A stretch of DNA of 5,769 nt, from contig QHPN01000016.1 of NCBI GenBank assembly GCA_003219115.1, forward strand, positions 1 to 5,769, written 5' to 3'. Numbering within the stretch: position 1 is the stretch's first letter; each line of letters starts with the position of its first letter. The translations under genes were made by a program, and so were the position numbers. Below the pieces are notes generated by a model. The model had not been told where the DNA came from, did not search any database, and worked only from the letters and a program-made list of their open reading frames with translations. Below are positions 1 to 5,545 of this stretch, piece after piece. Source of the DNA: Verrucomicrobiota bacterium. GTDB lineage: Bacteria > Verrucomicrobiota > Verrucomicrobiia > Chthoniobacterales > UBA10450.

Positions 1-498
1 CGTGATCCAAATCGCTCCGATCCTTCCGATCAACGCGCGGTAGTTGCAGCGGCGGACGGGACCGTTGCTGATATTGAAGAAATCGATGAAAACGAATTTC
101 TGAAAGCACCCAGCAAACGCATCGGCATTTTTCTTTCCATCTTCGACGTGCACACCAACCGTGCGCCGGTTGCTGGCCGCATCGCTTTTCAGCAATTTCG
201 CAAAGGTCTCTTCTTTGATGCGCGCCGGCCGGAATGCTCGGAAAAGAACGAAGCGATGACCTGGGCGTTTCAGAATCCGCGTGCCACTATCGTGGTGCGA
301 CAATTAACCGGTGCGATTGCGCGGCGGATTGTCGGCTGGGCCAAAGTGGGCGATGAACTAAAACGCGGCGAACGTTTCGGGATGATTCGATTTGGATCGC
401 GGACTGAAGTATATTTGCCGCTTGACGCCGAGATTTTGGTCAAAGTGGGCGATCACGTGAAGGGTGGCGCCAGCGTGATCGCAAGATTGCCGGATTAG
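1..498 (+). CDS. psd: Phosphatidylserine decarboxylase, short (archaeal-type) form, 5'-truncated by window edge
   Basis: This enzyme decarboxylates phosphatidylserine to phosphatidylethanolamine at the membrane. The reading frame is open from base 1 and 165 residues are visible; short-form proteins usually run a little over 200, so roughly 50 N-terminal residues are missing. Visible family motifs are the ADG segment (Asp codon 55-57), the FDVHTNR segment (His codon 151-153) and FGSR (Gly-Ser codons 394-399). In this family the proenzyme cleaves itself between that Gly and Ser. The Ser becomes the pyruvoyl group at the head of a small alpha chain, here about 33 residues ending in RLPD. The Asp, His and Ser of the self-processing triad are therefore all present. 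The GTG at 148 lies inside the FDVH motif, so it is not the true start. pssA follows on the same strand 64 bp later, giving a phosphatidylethanolamine operon. Family assignment is firm; the short-form subtype rests on the compact spacing of motifs. Confidence 0.93.
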   Translation, partial: RDPNRSDPSDQRAVVAAADGTVADIEEIDENEFLKAPSKRIGIFLSIFDVHTNRAPVAGRIAFQQFRKGLFFDARRPECSEKNEAMTWAFQNPRATIVVRQLTGAIARRIVGWAKVGDELKRGERFGMIRFGSRTEVYLPLDAEILVKVGDHVKGGASVIARLPD

Positions 499-501
499 TG
501 G

Positions 502-552
502 CGCAAGTTTCCAACTTGCGATTTAATGGCAGGGCAAGTTGGAAACTTGCCC
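502..552. repeat. Twin-hairpin palindromic element A between psd and pssA
   Basis: Two perfect hairpins face each other. The left one (502-520) has an 8-bp stem CGCAAGTT/AACTTGCG and loop TCC. The right one (532-552) has a 9-bp stem GGGCAAGTT/AACTTGCCC and loop GGA. The loops are complementary, and 503-519 is a perfect 17-bp inverted repeat of 534-550. At the pair where the halves differ (C502.G520 against G.C in the other half) both arms changed together. The element starts 4 bp after the psd stop and ends 10 bp before the pssA ATG. It lacks a T-tract, so it is not a standard intrinsic terminator. Confidence 0.88.
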
Positions 553-562
553 CACGAATTCA

Positions 563-1387
563 ATGAACGAGCACCATCCAAAGATTTATCTGCTGCCCAA
601 TCTGATGACAGCGGGCAACTTGTTTTGCGGATTTACCGCCACTCTCAAGATCGTCCAGGGCGCATTGATTCAATGGTCCAGTCCGGACGAAGCGGCGACG
701 CTGTTTCATGCGGCCGTCTGGTTCATTCTCGGCGCATGCATTTTCGATGTGCTCGATGGCCGACTCGCGCGCTTGGGCGGACAGGACAGCGCCTTCGGCC
801 GCGAATTCGATTCGCTCGCCGACATCGTTTCTTTTGGAGTCGCGCCCGCGCTGATGGTTTATCGGATTGTTCTGATCAATTTTCCGCGTGTCGGCTGGAT
901 TGTTGCGTTCGTTTACCTCGTCTGCGGCGCGCTGCGTCTTGCCCGTTTTAATACCATGGCGGCTAATGGAGGGGAGAGAGACAAAACGGAATTCACGGGT
1001 TTCCCGATTCCAGCCGCCGCCGGGTTAATCGCGTCCATCACTTTTTTCATGCTCTGGTGGTTTGGTGAAAAGGAACACGACATCGGCCGTTGGAAATGGG
1101 TGCTACCACCGCTAATGCTTTTTCTTTCAGTCATGATGTTTACCCGCTTGAGGTATCCGAGTTTCAAAGCCATCACCTGGCGCACCACTCGTTCACTCCC
1201 GCGCTTCGCCGCCATCATTCTTATCCTATTCTTCACCGCGCTGAACTACGAATGGATGCCGGCAGTTTTGTTTCTCGCCTATTTGCTTTACGGCTTCCTG
1301 CGCCCGTGGGTCTCGAAACGCTGGCGGCGCGAGATCGAAGAGGAGATTGGGGAGGAAGGCGAGAATGGCGAAGCAATCGAATTGTAG
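563..1387 (+). CDS. pssA: CDP-diacylglycerol-serine O-phosphatidyltransferase (phosphatidylserine synthase)
   Basis: An integral membrane enzyme that joins CDP-diacylglycerol and L-serine to form phosphatidylserine and CMP, supplying the decarboxylase encoded just upstream. The 274-residue protein carries the complete CDP-alcohol phosphatidyltransferase signature D-x2-D-G-x2-A-R-x8-G-x3-D-x3-D: D62, D65-G66, A69-R70, G79, D83 and D87, the four Asp residues that bind metal and substrate. The N-terminal KIYLLPNLMTAGNLFCG stretch (7-23) is typical of PssA, and several hydrophobic segments follow through about residue 245. The tail (about 253-274) is charged and Glu-rich. I chose ATG 563, which begins MNEHHPK. 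An in-frame TTG at 539 gives a longer frame, but its extra eight residues come mostly from palindromic element A. No clear Shine-Dalgarno sequence precedes 563 because the element occupies that space. The psd-pssA pair is a common bacterial arrangement. Confidence 0.95.
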   Translation: MNEHHPKIYLLPNLMTAGNLFCGFTATLKIVQGALIQWSSPDEAATLFHAAVWFILGACIFDVLDGRLARLGGQDSAFGREFDSLADIVSFGVAPALMVYRIVLINFPRVGWIVAFVYLVCGALRLARFNTMAANGGERDKTEFTGFPIPAAAGLIASITFFMLWWFGEKEHDIGRWKWVLPPLMLFLSVMMFTRLRYPSFKAITWRTTRSLPRFAAIILILFFTALNYEWMPAVLFLAYLLYGFLRPWVSKRWRREIEEEIGEEGENGEAIEL

Positions 1388-1408
1388 GGCAAGCGCGCAT
1401 CGCTTGCC
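1388..1408. repeat. Single hairpin abutting the pssA stop codon
   Basis: A perfect 8-bp stem GGCAAGCG/CGCTTGCC (1388-1395 and 1401-1408) encloses loop CGCAT and begins on the base after the pssA stop. Only a short T run follows (TTT at 1413-1415), so it is a weak candidate for a terminator. It resembles one half of a twin-hairpin element and sits 7 bp before element B. It could stabilise the mRNA 3' end or be a solitary REP-like unit. Confidence 0.75.
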
Positions 1409-1415
1409 ATCGTTT

Positions 1416-1479
1416 CTGTAGCGGCGGTCTATGACCGCCGGATCTAAACTGCAACGGTGCTCATAGAGCGCCGCTACAG
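1416..1479. repeat. Twin-hairpin palindromic element B between pssA and the cyclase gene
   Basis: The outer arms are a perfect 11-bp inverted repeat, CTGTAGCGGCG (1416-1426) and CGCCGCTACAG (1469-1479). Inside are two hairpins. The left one (1422-1440) has stem CGGCGGTC/GACCGCCG and loop TAT. The right one (1455-1473) has stem CGGTGCTC/GAGCGCCG with one G.T pair and loop ATA. The loops are complementary and the right half is nearly the reverse complement of the left. One stem pair differs between halves in a matched way and one base is unmatched. Its CTGTAG...CTACAG ends resemble those of element C. Confidence 0.87.
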
Positions 1480-1504
1480 TCATAGAATCTGTACCTATCT
1501 TTCT

Positions 1505-1534
1505 TCCGCTGCGGACACCGTTAGGTCCAGCGGA
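1505..1534 (+). other. Possible stem-loop upstream of the cyclase gene
   Basis: TCCGCTG (1505-1511) is the reverse complement of CAGCGGA (1528-1534), giving a 7-bp stem. An inner ACC/GGT stem with loop GTTA lies inside it. It sits upstream of the candidate promoter at 1557-1584, so it would probably be outside the transcript unless there is read-through from pssA. It is not palindromic in the twin-hairpin manner of the other elements. Function unknown. Confidence 0.35.
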
Positions 1535-1556
1535 TGGCGCCCGATCACCGCCATGA

Positions 1557-1584
1557 TTGTCCAACGCCGCGAAACAACTAATAT
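1557..1584 (+). promoter_or_regulatory. Candidate sigma-70-like promoter for the cyclase gene
   Basis: TTGTCC (1557-1562) and TAATAT (1579-1584) are separated by 16 bp; each matches the consensus -35 and -10 at four of six positions. Transcription would begin near 1591, just before the GGAG ribosome site, leaving a very short leader. This is a pattern match only; verrucomicrobial promoters are poorly characterised. Confidence 0.3.
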
Positions 1585-1593
1585 AGAAAGAAC

Positions 1594-1597
1594 GGAG
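1594..1597 (+). promoter_or_regulatory. Shine-Dalgarno site deciding the GTG start at 1608
   Basis: GGAG lies 10 bases before the GTG at 1608. No in-frame ATG occurs between 1608 and the cyclase motif, so this site fixes a GTG start. It is the only clear Shine-Dalgarno sequence seen before a gene in the window. Confidence 0.6.
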
Positions 1598-1607
1598 AAC
1601 CAAAGGC

Positions 1608-3911
1608 GTGTCCGCGAAACTCAAATTCGATCCACATCTTGAAACCGCGCATGTGTTGTTTATCGACGTAGTCGGTTATTCGAAATTGCTGGTCAACGAG
1701 CAACGTGCAGTTATTGAGGAACTGAATCAGTTAGTGCGGAAAACTCCACAGGTTCGAAAAAGCGATGCGGCGGGTAAACTGATCCGAATTCCAGCGGGTG
1801 ACGGAATGGCGCTGGTCTTTTTTCAGACGCCGGAAGAACCGGTGCAATGCGCGATGGAAATTGCAAAGGCGCTAAAAAATCGCCCTAATGTTCTGCTGCG
1901 CATGGGAGTGCACAGCGGGCCGGTCGATCAGATCAAAGACGTTAATGACCGAGTAAACGTGGCTGGCGCGGGCATTAATATTGCACAGCGGGTGATGAGT
2001 TGCGGGGATGCCGGCCACATTCTGGTTTCCAAACGGGTGGCAGATGATTTGACGCAAGACCGTCTTTGGCAGCCCCTGCTGCATGATCTTGGTGAGATCG
2101 AGGTAAAGCACGGGGCAAAGCTCGGCATTGTCAATCTCTACAGTTCCGAATTGGGTAACTCGCAACCGCCGCAGAAGTTTGCAGGCGAAATGACAGGTTC
2201 CAACGGAAAGGCAGGGCGAGAACTGAGCGATGCCGACGCGCTGGAGAAAAGCATCGCCGTTTTGCCGTTCGAGAGCCTGAGCGCGGACCCGAATAATACT
2301 TTCTTTGCCGATGCGATTCAGGACGAGATTCTGACCGACTTAGCAAAAATCGCCGATCTGAAAGTCATCAGCCGCACGTCGGTGATGCAATACAAGACAG
2401 GGGTGAAACGTAACTTGCGTGAGATTGCCGATGAACTCGGCGTGGCCCACATCGTCGAAGGCAGCGTCCAACCAGCCGGCAACCGTGTTCGGGTTCGAGC
2501 GCAATTAATTGATGCGAGAAGCGATAGGCATGTCTGGGCAGAACGCTACGATCGGCCACTGGATGATGTCTTCGCAATCCAGACGGACATCGCCAAAGCG
2601 ATTGCTGACCAGCTTCAAGCCAAACTTTCGCCCGCGGAGAAAGCTGCCATTGAGCTGGCGGCAACAGAGAGTCTTTTGGCATACGACCGATACCTTCGCG
2701 GCAAAGAGCTTAGTCGGATGGTCACGTTCGACGCGCGAGTGCCTGAAAACATTCAACAGTCGATCCGATTGCTGGACCAGGCCGTGGCACACGATCCAAA
2801 GTTTCTACTCGCGTATTGCGAGTTGGCGCTTGCTCACGCGATTTTCTATTTTCATGGAATCGATCATAGTCCTACGCGAATTGGACTTGCTGAAGGAGCA
2901 TTGACCAAAGCTCGCCAACTCGGGGGTAATCGTGGCGAAACGCATCTCGCTGCGGCCTGGATCGCGTACCACTGCTATCGTGATTATGACCGCGCATTGG
3001 CTGAGCTTGAAATCGCCAGGCAGCAGTTGCCTAACAACCCAGCTGTCTACCAGTTGCCGGGCTGGATCGGGAGACGTCGAGGTGCTTTTCACCAGGCCCT
3101 CGCCCAGATGGAACGGGCGGCAGAGCTCGATCCGCGGAACTCGTACTTACTTCTACAAACTGCGCAGACCTACTGGTTGCTGCGACGCTTTCAAGACATG
3201 GTTCGCTTTTTGGATCGCGCCTTAGCTGTCGCGCCGAGCGATCCGAGCACACGTGTCGCTCGCGCGCTTGTTGATTTAGAACGCGACGCGAACACGCAGC
3301 CCGCGTACGATACGGTTCAGAACATTGTGGCCGAAGATCCCGGTGCGATGGAGGCCATTGCCGACCAATGGTTGTATCTGGCGCTTTGCCGGCGTGACGG
3401 CTCGGACGCCGCTCGCGCTGTAGCCTCGCTGTCCCCGGAAGGGATTATTCCATTCAATGTGCGAATGCCTCGATCTTTTTGTGAAGGGCTGGCAGCCAGA
3501 GCCCAGAATGATACTGCTGCTGCGGAAGCGGCATTTACTACCGCTCGCGCTGAGATCGAAGACGCTCTCCGCAAACAGCCGGATTACGCTGAAGCTCTTT
3601 GCGTTCTCGGTCTGATTGACGCGGCGCTCGGCCGCAACGAAGAGGCAGTGCGCGAGGGTCGCCGTGCCATCGAGCTCTTCTCGACTTCAAAGGATGCAAT
3701 GACGCGTGCCGAGCTGCGGCGAAACCTTGCGATCATCTATGCCTGGACTGGCGATAAGGACCTTGCGTTCGCAGAACTCGAAGAACTGCTGCGTCGGTTT
3801 TGTCCAATTTCCTATGGCCAACTGCGGTTGCATCCCTGGTGGGACCTGTTGCGTGAGGACCCGCGGTTCGACAAGGTTATGGAAGAAGCAAAGAAGCCAG
3901 TCGCGTTTTAG
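1608..3911 (+). CDS. Class III adenylate/guanylate cyclase-like protein with TolB-like and TPR domains
   Basis: A 767-residue protein with no signal peptide or membrane segment, so probably cytosolic. Residues about 13-180 form a class III nucleotide-cyclase domain. Metal-binding Asp residues are visible as D20 (in FIDVVGYS) and D65 (in AGDG), and the transition-state Asn/Arg pair as N124 and R128 (in INIAQRV). Counting from these motifs, the purine-specificity positions appear to be I61 (usually Lys in adenylate cyclases) and N117 (usually Asp), so the substrate cannot be named. Residues about 214-345 match the TolB/FlgO-like domain often fused to such cyclases (KSIAVLPFESLS, then EGSVQPAGNRVRVRAQLID). 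From about 360 the protein is helical TPR repeats, for example near 381-412, 442-520 and 656-690. The C-terminal HPWWDLLREDPRFDK is typical of these TPR regulators. The family is thought to sense or scaffold protein partners while making a cyclic nucleotide; activity here is inferred. The gene appears monocistronic, flanked by elements B and C. Confidence 0.88.
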   Translation: MSAKLKFDPHLETAHVLFIDVVGYSKLLVNEQRAVIEELNQLVRKTPQVRKSDAAGKLIRIPAGDGMALVFFQTPEEPVQCAMEIAKALKNRPNVLLRMGVHSGPVDQIKDVNDRVNVAGAGINIAQRVMSCGDAGHILVSKRVADDLTQDRLWQPLLHDLGEIEVKHGAKLGIVNLYSSELGNSQPPQKFAGEMTGSNGKAGRELSDADALEKSIAVLPFESLSADPNNTFFADAIQDEILTDLAKIADLKVISRTSVMQYKTGVKRNLREIADELGVAHIVEGSVQPAGNRVRVRAQLIDARSDRHVWAERYDRPLDDVFAIQTDIAKAIADQLQAKLSPAEKAAIELAATESLLAYDRYLRGKELSRMVTFDARVPENIQQSIRLLDQAVAHDPKFLLAYCELALAHAIFYFHGIDHSPTRIGLAEGALTKARQLGGNRGETHLAAAWIAYHCYRDYDRALAELEIARQQLPNNPAVYQLPGWIGRRRGAFHQALAQMERAAELDPRNSYLLLQTAQTYWLLRRFQDMVRFLDRALAVAPSDPSTRVARALVDLERDANTQPAYDTVQNIVAEDPGAMEAIADQWLYLALCRRDGSDAARAVASLSPEGIIPFNVRMPRSFCEGLAARAQNDTAAAEAAFTTARAEIEDALRKQPDYAEALCVLGLIDAALGRNEEAVREGRRAIELFSTSKDAMTRAELRRNLAIIYAWTGDKDLAFAELEELLRRFCPISYGQLRLHPWWDLLREDPRFDKVMEEAKKPVAF

Positions 3912-3932
3912 CTAGCCCTTCGCCGAAGTTGC

Positions 3933-3992
3933 TGTAGTGGCAGGTGTGTCGCCTGCAAGATCTCGATAGCAGCCGACACGACTACCTCTACA
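3933..3992. repeat. Decayed twin-hairpin element C between convergent genes
   Basis: The outer ends are TGTAG (3933-3937) and CTACA (3988-3992). The left hairpin is GCAGG/CCTGC (3940-3944 and 3952-3956) around loop TGTGTCG. The right counterpart (3969-3985) has loop CGACACG, complementary at six of seven positions, but its stem GCAGC/ACTAC is broken. GTGTCG (3946-3951) pairs with CGACAC (3974-3979). The ends and layout match element B, so I read it as a degraded relative. It lies 22 bp after the cyclase stop and 25 bp from the nucleotidyltransferase stop. It could also act as a weak bidirectional terminator, though no T-tract is present. Confidence 0.65.
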
Positions 3993-4017
3993 ATGGAAGG
4001 CTCCCGGCGGTCGCGCG

Positions 4018-4734
4018 CTAACTTTGATTTAATTGCGCCAGAATTTCAGGGTCGCGCACGTCCGCCCATTCGCCACTGAGCTCGAAAGCTTTCACCCTTT
4101 TTCCAGATTGGGCGAGGCCGCGAACCGCATCCGTCAGTTCGTATTCACCGCGGGGAGATGGCTGCAATCTTGCGGTCCATTCAAAAATGCTCGGCCGAAA
4201 TGCATAAATGCCGGCGTTGTACCAAGGGCTGGTGGCTTCGCCGGGTTGCGGCTTTTCCCGGATATCGGTCACTTCCATCCGCTCGTTCACAAAAACGGCG
4301 CCGCCTTTGCTCACGTCTTCATTTTGCTTCACACTCACGGTTGCCGCGAACTCGCCCGGCAGTTCCACCAGCGATTTGTAATTTGCCGGATCGACCAAGA
4401 TGTCGCCGTAACTCAACATGAACGGCAATTGACCGACGAAGTCGCGCGCGAGCTCGACGACGCGACCAGTTCCATCTTGCACGACCTGAGTTGCATATTT
4501 GATTTGCAGGCCGAAGCACGTGCCGTCGCCAAAATAATCTCGAACCGCTTCAGCATGATAACCAACAATAATCAGAAAGTTCTTAACTCCTGCGCCATGT
4601 AATCCTTCAATGATGTGCAGGAGAATCGGTTTGCCCCGCACCTTGATCATCGGTTTCGCGAGATCCGTGGTTAACTCGCGCATGCGCGTCCCACGGCCTG
4701 CGGCGAGCAGGACCGCTTTGTCGATCTTGTTCAT
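4018..4734 (-). CDS. Sugar-phosphate nucleotidyltransferase (GlmU/RmlA/MurU-like pyrophosphorylase domain)
   Basis: A 238-residue cytosolic enzyme of the family that transfers a nucleotide from NTP to a sugar 1-phosphate, making an activated sugar for polysaccharide, wall or lipopolysaccharide synthesis. The N-terminal nucleotide-binding loop is LAAGRGTRM (10-18), followed by K27-P28. QDGTG (86-90), the metal-binding Asp of YGD (D111), EKP (160-162), NAGIY (173-177), GEYELTD (196-202) and WADV (223-226) are the other family landmarks in the expected order. There is no left-handed beta-helix, so it is not a full GlmU. The exact sugar and nucleotide cannot be read from sequence. I chose ATG at 4732-4734 (MNKIDKAVLL). 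In-frame ATGs further upstream add residues that do not fit the family, and the furthest (4804-4806) lies in element D. No strong ribosome site is seen. It is convergent with the cyclase gene and divergent from DoxX. Confidence 0.88.
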   Translation of the reverse strand: MNKIDKAVLLAAGRGTRMRELTTDLAKPMIKVRGKPILLHIIEGLHGAGVKNFLIIVGYHAEAVRDYFGDGTCFGLQIKYATQVVQDGTGRVVELARDFVGQLPFMLSYGDILVDPANYKSLVELPGEFAATVSVKQNEDVSKGGAVFVNERMEVTDIREKPQPGEATSPWYNAGIYAFRPSIFEWTARLQPSPRGEYELTDAVRGLAQSGKRVKAFELSGEWADVRDPEILAQLNQS

Positions 4735-4746
4735 GACTGTGATTAA

Positions 4747-4761
4747 CATCATGTCATGATG
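4747..4761. promoter_or_regulatory. Near-perfect palindrome upstream of the nucleotidyltransferase, possible operator
   Basis: CATCATG (4747-4753) and CATGATG (4755-4761) form a 7-bp inverted repeat around one base, ending 12 bp before the chosen ATG on the minus strand. Its size and place suit a dimeric repressor site, or a small hairpin in the leader. It also supplies two of the upstream in-frame ATGs, so the symmetry may be chance. No regulator is recognisable. Confidence 0.3.
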
Positions 4762-4790
4762 TGGTCGATTCGTCTTGAAGCGGAGTTGCT

Positions 4791-4920
4791 GGGGAGCACA
4801 GGCCACCAGCCTATAGCATTCGGCAGCTTGCCGAATGCATGCGTTTACAGCGTATCCGGTATCTCAGAAAGCGTTCGCGGCAAGCTGCCGCGAACTACAG
4901 GCTGGCAGCCTGTGCTCCCC
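4791..4920. repeat. Large twin-hairpin element D with 26-bp terminal inverted repeats
   Basis: A 130-bp element in the divergent gap. Its ends, 4791-4816 and 4895-4920, are inverted repeats matching at 23 of 26 bases, with the outer 13 bp (GGGGAGCACAGGC) perfect. Inside are two perfect 10-bp hairpins, 4816-4838 (stem GCATTCGGCA, loop GCT) and 4873-4895 (stem GTTCGCGGCA, loop AGC). The loops are complementary. The hairpin tops share GGCAGCTTGCC, while four outer stem pairs differ between halves, each change matched in its partner arm. The centre, 4839-4872, shows no structure I recognise. No flanking target duplication is evident and there is no coding capacity. It resembles a MITE or a compound BIME. 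The remaining gap (4921-5005) shows nothing recognisable. Confidence 0.88.
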
Positions 4921-5005
4921 ACAGAGAGAGCCCGACTTCCCTAAAGACGACAATGTTTTTCATCGCGAGTTGATTTCGCGCCTCGACTCGTTCAGCATCC
5001 CGCTC

Positions 5006-5407
5006 GTGTTAAAGTTTCTCGGAAAGTATCGGGAAGCCGGGCTGTTGCTTTTGCGAGCGAGCGTCGGGCTGATTTTCATTCTAATTTGCGGGCCGGTTCT
5101 TCTCTCGGGCGAGCATCGCTGGGCGCAATTCGGCAGCGCCATGCGCGTTTTTAATTTTCATTCGCATCTGGATTGGTGGGGGTTTCTCGGAGCGCTCGCC
5201 GGATGTGTCGGCGGGATTTTCATGATGCTCGGATTTGCCTTTCGCATCGGACTTCTCCTGGGGTTTCTACCGGCTCTTGTTCATGCCATCGCGGTTTCCC
5301 ACCACGAAAACGGCCTTTATCCGGTCATCATTCCCATCGAAGCCGTCATCGTTCTCGTTTGCCTATCCTTTATCGGCCCCGGCAAGTACAGCGTGGATAA
5401 AGGGTAG
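5006..5407 (+). CDS. DoxX family integral membrane protein
   Basis: With the GTG start the protein has 133 residues, the usual size for DoxX proteins, and four hydrophobic helices at about 11-33, 59-76, 80-97 and 106-123. The end of helix 4, FIGPGKYSVD (122-131), is a strong family signature, and the N-terminal KFLGKYREAGLLLLR fits the usual entry to helix 1. DoxX proteins are inner-membrane proteins linked to respiration or redox balance in some organisms, but the function of most is unknown, so none is assigned. The start is uncertain: GTG 5006 gives the family-like N-terminus, TTG 4970 would add 12 residues, and ATG 4835 would add 57, the first part encoded by element D. None has a convincing Shine-Dalgarno sequence. 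The gene lies alone between divergent and convergent neighbours. Confidence 0.82.
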   Translation: MLKFLGKYREAGLLLLRASVGLIFILICGPVLLSGEHRWAQFGSAMRVFNFHSHLDWWGFLGALAGCVGGIFMMLGFAFRIGLLLGFLPALVHAIAVSHHENGLYPVIIPIEAVIVLVCLSFIGPGKYSVDKG

Positions 5408-5434
5408 GACCGCCATAAACCGCCGGTAATACAG

Positions 5435-5485
5435 CGGAGGGACGCGCTTCCGCGCGTCCCGGACATGCGGAAGCATGTCCCTCCG
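5435..5485. repeat. Twin-hairpin palindromic element E between convergent genes
   Basis: The outer arms CGGAGGGAC (5435-5443) and GTCCCTCCG (5477-5485) are perfect 9-bp inverted repeats. The left hairpin (5439-5460) has stem GGGACGCGC/GCGCGTCCC and loop TTCC. The right hairpin (5461-5480) has stem GGACATGC/GCATGTCC and loop GGAA. The loops are complementary. The halves differ at two stem pairs (GC against AT) and both arms changed in step. It lies 27 bp after the DoxX stop. There is no T-tract, so termination is possible but not shown. Confidence 0.88.
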
Positions 5486-5510
5486 AATGTTGCGCGCGTT
5501 GAATTTATCT

Positions 5511-5545
5511 GGCTCAGCGGTCACTGACCACTGCTCACTATTCAC
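5511..5545 (-). repeat. Five degenerate tandem heptamers overlapping a stop codon
   Basis: Read on the minus strand, five consecutive 7-mers occur: GTGAATA, GTGAGCA, GTGGTCA, GTGACCG and CTGAGCC, roughly GTGANCA. The stop codon (5538-5540) of the minus-strand gene lies across the first and second units. The last unit is the weakest match. The pattern recalls short tandem heptanucleotide repeats seen in some bacterial genomes. Confidence 0.6.

Noticed and set aside
148..498. Complete 116-residue protein starting at GTG 148
   Set aside because: The frame is open to base 1 and the upstream ADG motif belongs to the same decarboxylase, so the gene is truncated by the window and does not start here.
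502..552. CRISPR-like or direct-repeat array
   Set aside because: Only two inverted copies separated by 14 bp; they are hairpins, not regularly spaced direct repeats.
526..951. 141-codon plus-strand open frame overlapping the psd-pssA gap and pssA
   Set aside because: It starts in element A and runs in another frame through the well-supported pssA gene; its Arg-rich product has no recognisable domain.
1388..1479. Intrinsic terminator after pssA
   Set aside because: Stable hairpins are present but no T-tract follows either, and element B has the same design as elements in divergent and co-directional gaps.
1226..1624. 132-codon minus-strand open frame across the pssA end and element B
   Set aside because: It is antisense to pssA and crosses two palindromes, with no family resemblance; a shadow frame in GC-rich DNA.
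1457..1642. 61-codon plus-strand open frame upstream of the cyclase
   Set aside because: It begins inside element B and overlaps the true GTG start in another frame; composition is Arg/Thr-rich without any motif.
4033..4602. 189-codon plus-strand open frame opposite the nucleotidyltransferase
   Set aside because: The minus-strand frame carries all nucleotidyltransferase motifs in order, so this is its antisense shadow.
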